DNA of 64,000 nucleotides, taken from assembly GCF_018320785.1 (NCBI RefSeq), contig NC_054869.1, positions 41,133,789 through 41,197,788 of the forward strand, read 5' to 3'. Below the pieces are notes generated by a model. It was not told the origin of the DNA. It saw only the letters and a program-made list of their open reading frames with translations, and ran no database searches. This DNA is from Cheilinus undulatus. Taxonomy: Eukaryota > Chordata > Actinopteri > Labriformes > Labridae. Below, piece after piece: positions 11,700 through 24,200 of this stretch; positions within the stretch are counted from its first letter, which is position 1; each line of letters begins with the position of its first letter. Both the position numbers and the translations under genes were made by a program.

Positions 11700-14250
11700 G
11701 GTAGATTTCAGATTAGATTGGGTAGCCAAGTGGCCCTAACTTGCCACAATGGTGGGCTGAATTTATCAGTGTCACAGCTTATGCTCCACTCTGATTATAC
11801 TTGTTGTCTGTTAGCCTTTATTATTCAGAAGCTTGTTGCATAGAAGCTGTTTGGCACATAGAAGGCTCTAATTTCCCCCAAAATAACAGCAAAGTGTCTG
11901 GTCTCGCCATCCGCTTGTTCGTTTTTACGCAGCACCAAGGGATTTCTTGCTGTAAGACAATGACACACACAGACGCAACACACATACTGTATATTGACAC
12001 ACACGGGTGGTGACGTGTTGGTAATATAGCTAGAGGCTCCTGTCTGTTTAGGGAAAATGTTTCAGAATGTTGGAGGATAAACACAGACTGGAACTTTCTC
12101 CTTCGGCCTTAAAGCTCCTCTCTGTTCATGGAGGTATTGTGAATGATTGGTTCCCATAGAAATGTTTATCTTTTTATGTTTCTACAGTTTGATCCTAATA
12201 CATTTTGTGGTGGTCTCAGAGTACTTTTTATTATATTTTCTTTCAATTTTGAAATTGACTCAGAGGCCACACTGAATGAGAAGGATGGCTGAGTTCATAA
12301 ACGTGCGAGTGAAGCTGCTGAGATTTTTTACTTGTGTATGATTAGTTCCCTAAGTCACATGTTATTGTAGGGTAGTCATGTCTGATTGGACTCCAAAGTT
12401 TTTTTCAGCACGAGCTGTTTTGTAAAACACAAGAGTGGAAAAAGTACACAACAGTAAACACAATCCAGCTGTTTTTGAAAATGAGAAAAACATAGATAAG
12501 AAAATTCTTTATTTCAATGGCTTTGTACTTTAACTTTATATCCCTAAATATTTGACTTCTCGCATGGCTATTTTTCTAGACTGCATGCCATAATAGATTA
12601 TGTTGTTCAAATTTACTCTTTCACGTGGGTTGCCCACATGCATGCATGTCCATGTATGTAGTGAAAATAAAGCTTTTTAATCTTGAATGTATAAACTGAG
12701 TTGATGAAATGATGCAGCCATGTATGTCTTTAACTTTGTATAAGCTTTATCCCTGACATGGGGAATTTCAGCATAATTTTTTGTGTCAGCTCCAAGTTTT
12801 CTGTTATTTTTCCCCCCAGACAATCTGCCTAATATAAAAATGAGCTCACTGTGATTTTTTTTTCAATTTTTTGAACGGGGACACATGGTGACACAGAGCC
12901 TAAAATATGTGACAGCGTCTGATGGCTGAGTCTAATGTTCCCTCTCTGTGGGTGTGTGAAATTCACACATGTGAACACACCTCCTGCCCGCCCAGAAGGG
13001 AGCCATCTGACCTTTAGCTTGTGCTCGTTTTAATGAAGAGACTGTCATTTGCCCCCACCCCTGATACCCCCCTCTTATCAACAGCATAGTCTGGACAGAT
13101 TCTTTTTTTTTTTTTTTTGGAGGGGGGGGGGGGGGTATTAATGAGCTAGACATGCTGACAATTGGTCTACCAGTCAGGCCAGTTTTATGGACATGTCCAT
13201 GGCGGCATAATGAATCCAACATTCACTGCAGTGTGTGTGCTACCAGAGCGGGAAAAGAAGGCACCAGTGACATCCAGTGGACAACTGCTTTTACTGGGGT
13301 GGTTGGGGCTCCTGTCTTCTGTGATGTGTCAACATCAGATGTGCATATATTTTTTAAAGATAATGATTAGAAACTTAATGACAGTGTATTAGGGCTGCCT
13401 TAGCAGATTAAAATAATAATAATAATAATAAAGAGAATCTGTAAATTTTTCAGAAAAAAGGCTAATATTTCCAGGGAAATTTGAAATCTTAAAGTCATAT
13501 ATTTACAAGAAAATAAATTCAGAATGTCAGTTTAAAAAAATCATGAATTTCCAAAAAAAAAAAAAAAAAAACCTTGAAATTTCTAAGTTTAAAATGTCTT
13601 AAATAATGACATCAGAAACTCATTAATTATATTTTTTACGTCCTATATCCAAAGTATAAAGTCCAAAATTTACAAGAAATCAAAGTGAATGCAATGGTTT
13701 GACTTTCAACTTTCAACTTCATAAACTCAAATATTCTAAGATTTGGTTCACATACTTTTATTAAATTTAAAGTAAAAAAAAATGTAAATCAATGACTTTA
13801 AACTTGAGAATTTTAAGGGTCTTTTTTCTTGAAAATCACAATATCCACTTATCATTCTTTTTTTTCTTAAGTGGCACTAATATGGTGTTACAATAATGAA
13901 TATTTTACACATAGACTTTTTGTCAAAAAGAAATGCATGGAGGCATATTATACTGGGGTACTCTCAGTGAAAACAATAAAATTGATGTTTAATTAACCAA
14001 GTGGGTCCTGGGGGGCTTACCTTAGAGGTAGTGGGGAGGGCCCCTAGGGAAAAAGGTTGGGAACCCCTGCCCTAGTCTCCATAGGGGGCTTTCAAAGGCT
14101 GAGCAATGAATGAAATTTAGATTAATTTGCAATATTTACTACTTCAATTTCCAAATTGCAGAAGGTGCAGTATTCCTTTAACCTGAAATGTGTGTCATAA
14201 AAACAGTTTGATATATTTTTATATGTTGTACTCTTCGCATTATCACACTA
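11700..14250. other. Intergenic, AT-rich, no gene recognised
   Basis: Contains a pyrimidine/purine switch of a T run followed by a G run (13098-13136), an (ATA)n run at 13411-13431, and a sequence ending AGGTTGGGAACCCCTGCC near 14055-14076 that resembles a hAT terminus. No exon with family similarity was seen. Confidence 0.45.
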
Positions 14251-14254
14251 CTCA

Positions 14255-14850
14255 GCCTCAGGGAAAGTTTCCTCTAGGGTGCTGGAAAGATGGCTCAGGC
14301 CCACTGTCCAACTTCCGATTTAGGAGGAACATTGTAGATTCCGCCCTGGTCGTGGGACAGTGGACCAGCTCTTTACTCTTGAAGGGCTCCTTGAGGGAGC
14401 ATGGGAGTTTTTTCATCATCTACAGGTGTTTATTGGACGGTCATGTGGTGGGTGGGAGAATATGGCGTACCAGGGCTGCCCTTGGTCTCCAATGCTGTTT
14501 GTGATTTTCATGGACAGGGTCTCAAGGTGCAGCTGGGGGGGAGTGCTTCCAGTTTGGGTAGCTCAGAGTTTCATCACTGCTGTTTGCAGCTGATGTGGTT
14601 CTGTTGGCTTCTTTGGCTCGGGGCAGAGTGTGAAGCAGCTGGTATGAGAAGCACCTCCAAGTCTGAGGCAATGGTCCTCTGCCGGAAAACGGTGGATTGC
14701 TCCCTCTGGGTGGGGAGAGAGTCTTTGCCCCAAGTCAAGGAGTTCAAGTATCTCGGGGCCTTGGTCAGGGCTGAGAGTAGAATGGACTGGGCGATTGACA
14801 GGCAGATTGCAGTGTCAGCAGTTTTGCTTTTAATGAAGTGGTCAGTGAGT
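14255..14850 (+). mobile_element. LINE reverse-transcriptase fragment
   Basis: Frames broken by shifts encode GEYGVPGLPLVSNAVCD-type palm sequence, an ADVV-like word at 14589 (the Y/F-ADD box region), [20 protein letters not shown] and LPQVKEFKYLGALVRAESRM. This order is the C-terminal half of the reverse transcriptase of a teleost non-LTR retrotransposon. The same segment recurs at 25270-26070. Both ends are truncated. Confidence 0.8.
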
Positions 14851-15079
14851 ATATTTACAAATTATGAATTTATTATCATCTGTATAGGTCAGTGGATAAG
14901 CACTGTCATAAAAGTCACTGGTAAAACACCATTTGAAATGCTTTTCTCTGATGTCCTCTAAATGTGTATTTACAGTTTCTCTCCTCTGTGTTTCTGAACC
15001 ATAAAGTCATATTAAGCCAAACGCTCTATATATGTATCCATTAATATAACATGATCATGTTTTTTTTAATTGTAAAAGT

Positions 15080-15085
15080 TTTATT
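15080..15085 (-). terminator. Candidate polyadenylation signal of slc28a3
   Basis: The minus strand reads AATAAA about 97 bp past the slc28a3 stop codon, the first canonical signal after it. Its use is inferred from position only; the cleavage site was not located. Confidence 0.55.
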
Positions 15086-15181
15086 ATAAAGGCATCACAG
15101 ATTTAAACAGAACACTAAACAACATTATAAACAGTTAACAGAGCTTGATTTGGGTGGTTTTTTTTTTTTGCTCACTGTGAC

Positions 15182-15299
15182 TCACAGCACCAGGCTGCAG
15201 TTAAAGTGAGTGGAGGGTGAAAGTTTGCAGCAGCCCTGCAGACTGCCATCACTGAATCCACCCCCAATCGTCACGTTCAGCGGCTCATACACCGTCACA
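15182..15299 (-). CDS. slc28a3: slc28a3 coding exon 17 (terminal)
   Basis: Residues 618-656: [20 protein letters not shown] then [17 protein letters not shown] and TGA (15184-15182). LQGCCKL...FNC aligns with LKGCCTLLNPSTFNC of CNT3. Acceptor CACAG on TGTGAC. Confidence 0.92.
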
Positions 15300-18200
15300 C
15301 TGTGAATGAAACACGACACGATGAATCACATCTCTGCTCCAGTTGCTGTTTTCATTCTAACAAACTGTTGGCGGTTTACAGATACTAACACAGAGTGAAA
15401 TTCAGTCGTTCTAAAATTAGAGACTTGAGCCAAACTTCAGCTTGTTAAGGAAACAATATAACACGTACAAACACGCACCTGTTATACAGCTGTTTGCAGC
15501 AGGCGGCCAGGTGTGAGCTGAGGGTCACATTGGTGTTAGTGAACTCTGTATTCAGGAAATGTGGGCACTGAATATCCGGGATGTACAACACACCTTAAAA
15601 ACAGTCAAAGTCTGCTTTTAGTGGATTTATATACAGCAGGGGTGTCCAAACTATGGACCGGGGGCCAAATGTGGTCTGTGGTTCAATTTTGATTAGCCCA
15701 CAGCAAATTTTAGAAATAAAAAGAAAAATGGCCCACATTTGAACATGAACCATGTGCTTAACTTCATAATTTCAGCACAAGGCAGTGCTACAGTGCTAAT
15801 TCTAGAAACAAACATCTTGACAAGAAATATTTACTGATGTGTTTTTTGTGTGACAAAATCGAGACAACACTTTACTACCAACCAAAATAATATCAATATC
15901 TTATTTTCTAACTCCCTAATGGGTTATGGCAGCAAAAAGCAGTACCAATAATATTTCAGGGGCGGAGCCAGTAGTAGTAACATAACAAAGCCCCCTGAAA
16001 TCTGATTGGCCTCCTCAAAAACAAGTAATTGATTGTCTATTTGTCTTGTCAGCTATCAAGTCAAGCGTCAGTAGTTCAGGCAGGCCTTGGAGTCATAATC
16101 ACACAAGCCCTCATTGGCTGACAGCCAGCTCATTTGCTGTAAGCATGCTATTGGCTAGTTGCTCTCATGCTGCCTTTTATAAACTGCTCTTGCCTTCCTC
16201 TGTTGCTCTCTCTAAAAAGCTGCTCTTGCAACCCTCCTCCACCCTAGCTCCTCCTTTATTCTGCTTCTGACTTGATCAATGACACTACATTGTCATTGAT
16301 GCCTGCTCTACTCTTAAGTTTGGCTGCTTCCTGAATAAACCAGCCATTTAGGCATACAAACTTTTATGTACCTCACCTTGTGGATATTAAAGTGGCCCGA
16401 ACATCCTTGTATATTTTTCATGTGGCCCTCAGTGGAAAAAGTTTGGAAACCCCTGATATACAGTATATAAAAGTGTTTTAGGGCTTCACAGTGTTACAGT
16501 GGATCCTGATTCAAATTGCTGTGGGTCGGGGGGCTGGGTACATGTGGAGTTTGCCTGTGCTCATGTGCCTGTGTGGGTTCTCCCTTGGGATTTTGGCTTC
16601 CTCCCATGGACCAAAGATGTGCTTGTTAGGCTAACTGGTGATCTAGGTCATGGCAGAATCTGTCTCTTTAAAGAGATCCGGATCATTTGGCTCAGCTCAG
16701 TCGAGCTGTTTTTTGGCTCCCAATTGGCTCTTCATTTTGTAGCAGATTGGCTTTTTAATGTGGAATATATATAACCACAAAAAATGGAGGAAAGAAGACT
16801 GACACTCAAACGTGAGCTAACTACAGTGGCTCACATTGAAGAGCTGTTTCGTAACACAGGCACATCATCACTCTGTTTGTTACTCCACAAGTTGTATTCA
16901 GTTGATTTTCATCACCGTTTAAATTAAAAGCACGTTTGTGACAAAAACGGGAATTTGTTCTATGTTAGAGGGCTCAGCTAGCCTCTTAGCTCAGTGCAAG
17001 ACCCCTGAAGACTCTTGTCACACACACATAATCACACATTTTTTAATGCATTTTGAAATTCCACTATTTTTCTTTTTAAACTGTTTTTGTGCCATTGTGG
17101 ATTTTTCTACTGTCTTAAACTAAGGGTAATTGACTTGCTGTTTGGGTACAGACCTACCATTAGAGGTAGATCAAAGATTTAAACATCATTGACTGAACCA
17201 CAGAAAAAAGAACTTGCCATGGATTGAAAATGAAATGAGAGATCATTGAAATGGTGCAGATGACATCTGAGTACTCCACTGATCTGTCAGGGAGTTGTTT
17301 TTTTTTTTTTTTTACAGTGAAACGAGACATCAAAGATTGGGGATGGACTTATTTTACAACACTGTGGCTGCAGGGAGATGCTATTGCAGCCTTATCCTCA
17401 GGGACACTAGAGCATGCAATTAATCCTGATTAGAAAATATTAGTGCACTAATTGTGGATCTTTATTCATCACGATTAACTTGATTCATCTTGACAACCCT
17501 CATTATTCTTAATGCCTATAAAAAACATGCTACCGGATTAGCCTTTAAAAATGTCAGTTGCATCTTAGACATTTTAAACAGCAATGGATTCACATCAGTT
17601 AAAGATATAACCCATCTATGTGTGAAGGACAGGGCTGTGCTTGGTTCACATGAAGCCAAAATCAACACAACACAAAAACTATTCAAAGGAGCTTTTCTTG
17701 CTGTTGCTACCCTTGACCCTTGTTTTGAGCTACTGGTACCTCCAGTTGGTGACAATCAGGTGCCTGACTGGTTCGTTATGCCAGTCATCCTCGAACTGAC
17801 TTATCCAATCCACTAAACAAGAGTCAACAGCAGAATAAGCTGTTTGGCATTGGCAGAGAAGATTTTGCAAATTTGAATGGGCTTAACCCACCTACTCAGC
17901 TCTGCTGCTCATCCCCCAAAGCATGCTCCTTAAAATATGGCACCATTTTAAAGAGATAAAAACAATGCTTACCAATGGTTTAAGATTTATTGCCAAGAAG
18001 CATTGTTACAACAAAGAAACCAAACACAAATTTCCTTACATTTTGCATTTGGCTTGGGTGTTAAGGATTTAAGATTTAATTAGGTTTTGGGATCATTATT
18101 TTGGTCAAAAACACATTTCAGTATTTTTCATAAATGATGCAAAGAAGAGTAAAAGTTACCTGCAATACAAGCAGTCATGAAACAGGAGACGCTGCCTGCA

Positions 18201-21200
18201 ATCAGAGATCTGAGGCCACAACTGGAGATGTCTGCACGTCTTTCTGGAGCTAGTGAAGCTGGAAAAAGATTATAGTGAGAATAAATTATGATAAAAAAAA
18301 AAATCAATAATCTAATATTTTTCTACCCTAGCTGTTTCTTGCCCCCTGACTGCACCAGCAGGCTATTTACATTAACATGTAACTCCAAAATCAACACTTT
18401 CTTCCATCTTTTGCTTGATTCGGGGATAATACTCGTAGCTTTTTAAGTTCTATTCACATTATTTTGAGCAAATAAAATAATCAATTCTCAAGAGGAATTT
18501 GTTAAGGACAGCCTCATCATTTAGCACGTCAAGAGCATTGGAAAGTTGGTGTATTGAGTGTTTATAAAACTCTGATTCAAAGCCAACATAACCACTATTT
18601 TATAAACACTATATACTCTTTAGAATTATTATTTTACAAATGCAAATCCTGACCCCTCATCTCAGATCACTGTTTCTTTTCATTCTTTTTTCTTTGGCAA
18701 ATAAACTTTTTATTCCTCAGCCAGCCAAGAAGGATTTTGTTAAGTGAGGTCTTCTTCAGTGACCCTCATTTCAATATCTTCACAGGAACAGAAAGTCTAC
18801 ATTTGCATGCATCAGTTATTTAACAGGATAATAAAGAGCGGTGCTCAGCTATGTAGACAGACCAGCAATACCCCTATGAGGGAGATGACTTTAGAAAATA
18901 GCAGAACTTCTGGAGGAACTACTGCTGAATATTGCACGAGTGGTTAGAAAAAAAACAGATGATGTTTTCTTCCCTGGGCACAGGGACAGACAACAGAACA
19001 GCTGGACAGGGATCAGATGGAGCAGGAGTAAAAGAGAAGTGGAGGTCTGTGTGAGACGATGACCACAAATGCATTTACTTTTGAATGTCCACCCCAAAGT
19101 AACACATCCATTTTCCATCCCACTTATGTTGTCTTATCTTATCTTATCTTATCTTATCTTATCTTAGCTTATCTTTTCTTATCTTATCTTATCATATCTT
19201 ATTGTATCGTATCATATCTTATTTTAACTCAACTTAACTTCAATCCATCAATTTTCTATCCCAACTATCTTATCTAAACTTAACCTAACTTAACTTACAT
19301 CCATCCATTATCTATCCTGCTTATCTTATCTTATCTTATCTTATCTTATCTTATCTTATCTTATCTTATCTTATCTTATCTTATCTTACCACTGTTTTCA
19401 GTTTGGTTCCTTTAGATATTTAACTTTACAATGTGAGAAATGTATGAATTTTAAAAACTTCAATTTTTAAAGTTTCTAATGTCATGATTAATGTCTATTT
19501 AAACTTTGAAATTTCAACTTTATGAATGATTTTGCTTTTTTCCCCATGCTATGGCAGTCACAGGCTAAATGAAACAGACATAACTTCTCTCTCAGCCCAC
19601 ACACTGTAACTCCATTACATATAACAGATGGATTCTTCACCAACTTCCCCCTCCAAGCAAGCCAGCAGAAAAGATTTTGTCTTCCACATTCTTATGTGTA
19701 CAACAGAGATTATAATGATGGGCATTTTTATGCGTCTATTGGGACGGTGAAGTAGAATCTTAATGATATTTACTCACTCTTGGAGGATGCACAGTTTTGG
19801 TGCATATGGCTCCAGTAAGCAATCATCCAAACTTAAACGTTTCAGTTTATCTACTTTCATGCTAAGAAAGTCATCAGCTCTTGAAGTGGCACTCACACAA
19901 TGCTCCAACTGACATCCCCAGGGAGGCAAAGTTGGAAAATCCACACAGAGCGTAGGTGGCAATGGTTTCAGAGTGGACCTGAATAAAAGGAATTACGTTG
20001 TTAGGAAAGTGGTGCCCAAAAAACTGTCCCTTTGTTGCCTATATTGGTGTACTTACTGTATTATAATAGCTGTCTTTATTCATGTTGATTTGTAGTTGTA
20101 CTGCAAGGTATCCTTTCTTTCTTATGAAATGATACAATAATTTTATCACACTGAGTCAGATCAATGATGTGTTGCTGTATTTGTTTTCCTACCCCTAATA
20201 TGCACAGAATAGCCACAGTGCCTATAAAAGGTGTTCACTCCCTTGAATGTTTTATATTTTTATTGATTTTATAAATCAATCATGGTCAATATAATTTGAA
20301 TTTTTTAACATAAAGTTACATTTAAAAAAAACTTGTTAAAGTCAAACTGAAAACAGATTTCTACGAAGTAATATCAAACAGAAATATGTAATGTAAAATA
20401 AGTGACACAGTCAGTAAAATAGGATCACCTGAGTGCAGGGATTGTGTCTTCAGTGATTGTAGTATAAAGACACCTGGCAAAGATCCAGTCACTGGTTTAT
20501 CAGTATTCTTGGCTACCATTACACTATGAAAACAAAAGAACACTCTAAGAAACTCAGAGGATAAGTTATTGAAAAGTATAAGTCAAGGGATAAATACAAA
20601 AGCAAATTCCAAGGCACTGAACATCCCCTGGAGTTCAGTTAAATCCATCATCAAGAAATGGAAAGAATATAGCACATATGTAAACCTAAATTGCATGTAA
20701 ATCAGGCTGTCCTCACAAACTGAGAGACCGTGCAAGGAGAAGACTACCAAGGCACCTGGCATGGCCATAAACACCAATATAGATAAATACATTTCTGACA
20801 ATGTATATTGAATACAATAAAATCATTTCAAAAGCAATAATTCCATAGAAGCATGAATCTGAACATGAGGGTGCAACACACTGTTTCCTATAAAGGAGGA
20901 GGCTGGGGTGGGGGAGGTTAAACTTTGCCAGAAAAAAATTCAAAAGACACACCTAGACTTACCTCAAAGCACACTAGTGTGCCTTTTCACCACTGGCCTA
21001 CAGCTATAAAGGCCATCTATGAAAGTAGAATATTACACTTGTGTCCATAGTTGGGTAGTGAATACTCACAGAAATATACTGCTTTACGTTGTTCACATAC
21101 TCTGGCCCTCCTGCTTTCCTCCTCTTAATCAACACTGACAACTTCTGGTAGGCCACAAACTCATTGATAAATGTCTTTATGCCAATCAGCTCAGCAACGA

Positions 21201-24200
21201 TGAAACAGTCCTCCCAGGAAACACCCATCATGAAGGAGAGAGGCATAAACACGTATGAGCAGATGAGCTGAAGGAGAGACAAGGGGGAAGAGTGAGTCCA
21301 TGAATATTCACCAGAGCCACTGTCCTCTGGAGTCACCCTCATACTGGGTGATATAAAGCTTTCCCCATGTTGCACTGTTGTGTCCTGGTTTTAAAAGTCT
21401 AATAAATTTAAGTAGTCATCAAGTCTGAGAGCTTCAGGGTTGATCGGTAAATGAAAAGAGATTTGACAAATATTTTCACGTGATGCTTTGACTTAAGTTA
21501 GACAAATCTATGTGTTAACCCATTCATAGGCAAAATACTTATGCACATTCTTATTTAATGAGGCAGATATAGAGTCAAACACTGTAGCTTTGGAAGTAAG
21601 AATCCTATTCATTTTTAGCTGATTTGATTAGTAGCTATAATATCATAACCACCTAAAATGGACCTGCCATAATCCTGAGGACGACACATGTTTATGTAAT
21701 ATCAACATCATTAAAACATAAGGCTTATTTGCAATCTCAGGCAGAGAAAAGAAAAACTATAGTACTCACAATCCCAAAGAACCTAGTGATGTCTCTGATT
21801 AGTGGGGCTCGCTGTCTATTACCATGGCAAACATCACCAAGAATCTCACTGAAAAGGTGGCATCCATCCCAGTACTACACTTGTAAGTCACTGAGCTCTT
21901 TAGAACGACCCATTTTGTGACATTTTTTATCCTGCTTGGTGCTTGATTTTATACATTATATGGCCGAATACATTTGTCCATCTAGTGTATGTAGGAATCC
22001 CATTTTTAAGTCATCCATCTTAATTTTGTCTGATTCATCACTCTTAAAGGACCTGTTATGAGCAATCAATTAGGCTAAAAGGACAGATTTAATCATACAA
22101 ATGAGGCAATTATTTGTTCTTTCTCATCTCTGCCTCTTCTGTGCTGTTTTTATCTGTGTATGGATGTTTTAATGTCAGTGTGTGGAAATCACCGAGAAGC
22201 TGAGCTCTGGATTGTCCAACATCCCACCCAACCATGAGAGGGCAGAGTCAAAAAAGGCCAACAGAGCCATGAAGGCAATGAGGTTGACAACAATGCTGGC
22301 AATCAGTCCCACAGCACAAGTTGCACCCTGGGATGCAGCCTCCAGGACATTTGTACTTTCTCTGGGGAAACAAAAGCAGCATTTAAAACAGTGCATTGAA
22401 ATAATCCTGTGGACATCATATTATCTTAATGACAAAGCACAGTGTCATCAGCATACTGGTGTGTACATTAATGTGTTTGATTCATGTTTTAAGGTAATAA
22501 AGTCATGTTTTAGCAGGAGTCCAGGATTTTAAGCGACTAAACATACCTCACTTTCCAACAAATACCAAAGAACATTTGACTGCCATGTAAATCCACATAC
22601 AGGACACCCCTTCTTTTCATAAAGTGTATTGAAAAGCAAAATGGTGTACACAAAGGTTATGATTGTTCAACTTTTAACAGAATCGCTGGTGAAAGATATA
22701 CTACCCATCAGGATTGGATTAAGAAATGTGAATAAATATATATATATTTATATATATAACATATTTAAGAACTTGTATTAAAGTTTTAAGTTTGTTTTTT
22801 GTGTGGGTTGTGTTCACACATCTGCTCATTCTTTCGTCCTACCCTTGTTCCATTTTAAAGTCCTGACTGGTCACTACACGGGGCGTCTCTGTCTCAGGCC
22901 AGAAGGTCTTAGCGATGGCAAGGGAGGCCGGAGCAGACATAAATGATGCTGTCAACAAATGAGTGGCCTCAACCTCAAACACAGACACATAAAAAACAAA
23001 AATGTTAGTGGTCAATTATTACCTCCTGACAAACATAAAGTTTTATGATGCCCTTCTAGGTCAACATCAAGGACAGCCTGTTAAATTTGATGTTGACACT
23101 GATTCAACTGTCTTAAATCCTCTAAAAAAATGTATAAGATATAGTTTGAAAAGCACTTAATAATTCTAGGACTTAAACCTGTGACTCACAAATTATATTA
23201 ATAATTAACAAAAAGTGACACGACCCCTGTAAGTCCTTGAAAGATGTTTATAATTTGTACTTTAATGTGTCGGTTAGTGTTGAATACTGCATTATTAACA
23301 TCTTCATGTCAAAAGAAAGCACATTTTTGAGGAAAAATGTGCTTTTGAAGAAATGCACCATTAGGGAATTTATTAAATTGAAAAAGCATATTAAGGATGT
23401 ATCTAATAGAGTTTATTATCTGAATACAAATTAAGGCCTTGATACGAAGTATGGGTTTTTTCAACGGAAATTATTAAAAAAAAAATACTTGATGAACTTG
23501 CTCAACCTACCAGTCCCCCCTGTAACAGGGCTTGTGCTGTGCTCATGGTGATTATTGCTGGCCTTTCTTGTAATAGGGTATAGTCCTTATTATAATATTA
23601 ATGATTAATACTGGTTAATCAAAATAGGCCACAACTATCAGTGCCCTAAAAGAAATTAAAGTTGAAAGGAAAGAATTTGTGGGGTCACAAAGTAAGTTTA
23701 AAAAGACGAATATGGTGCAAAAGGCAGTCAAGCCTCCTTATGATCCAGTGACATGCGCAGCTGTGAGTGAGAGCGAGCGGGTGCACGCTTATATACGACC
23801 GGCAGCTTATACTGCAGTGATTAAACGCGCAATTCATAGACTTCAGTTCCCAGACAAGTGTGTGTGCGTCCTTGGGACCTGTAAGTTGTAACGTTCACGC
23901 AGCAGTTCTTGTTTCTGTATATTTGTGTATTAAACTTTGCAGACTTTGAACACTTGTTTGAGCAACGGGTCAGTGTTAGCTAAACCTGCTCGTTAAATGA
24001 CAGCTTTAGTACCTTTGTTTATTAAGCACATTATTGTAGTGTTTTAAGTTTGAGTTATTTGAGCACATATGTAACAGAAATTACTACAATCTACTTTAAT
24101 GTGTTACATTTACATACTCAGGAATATAGTATTATTGTAATGCACACACTGAGTGTATGCATATTGGTATGCACTGCTTAATACATTGATATTTTTGGAG

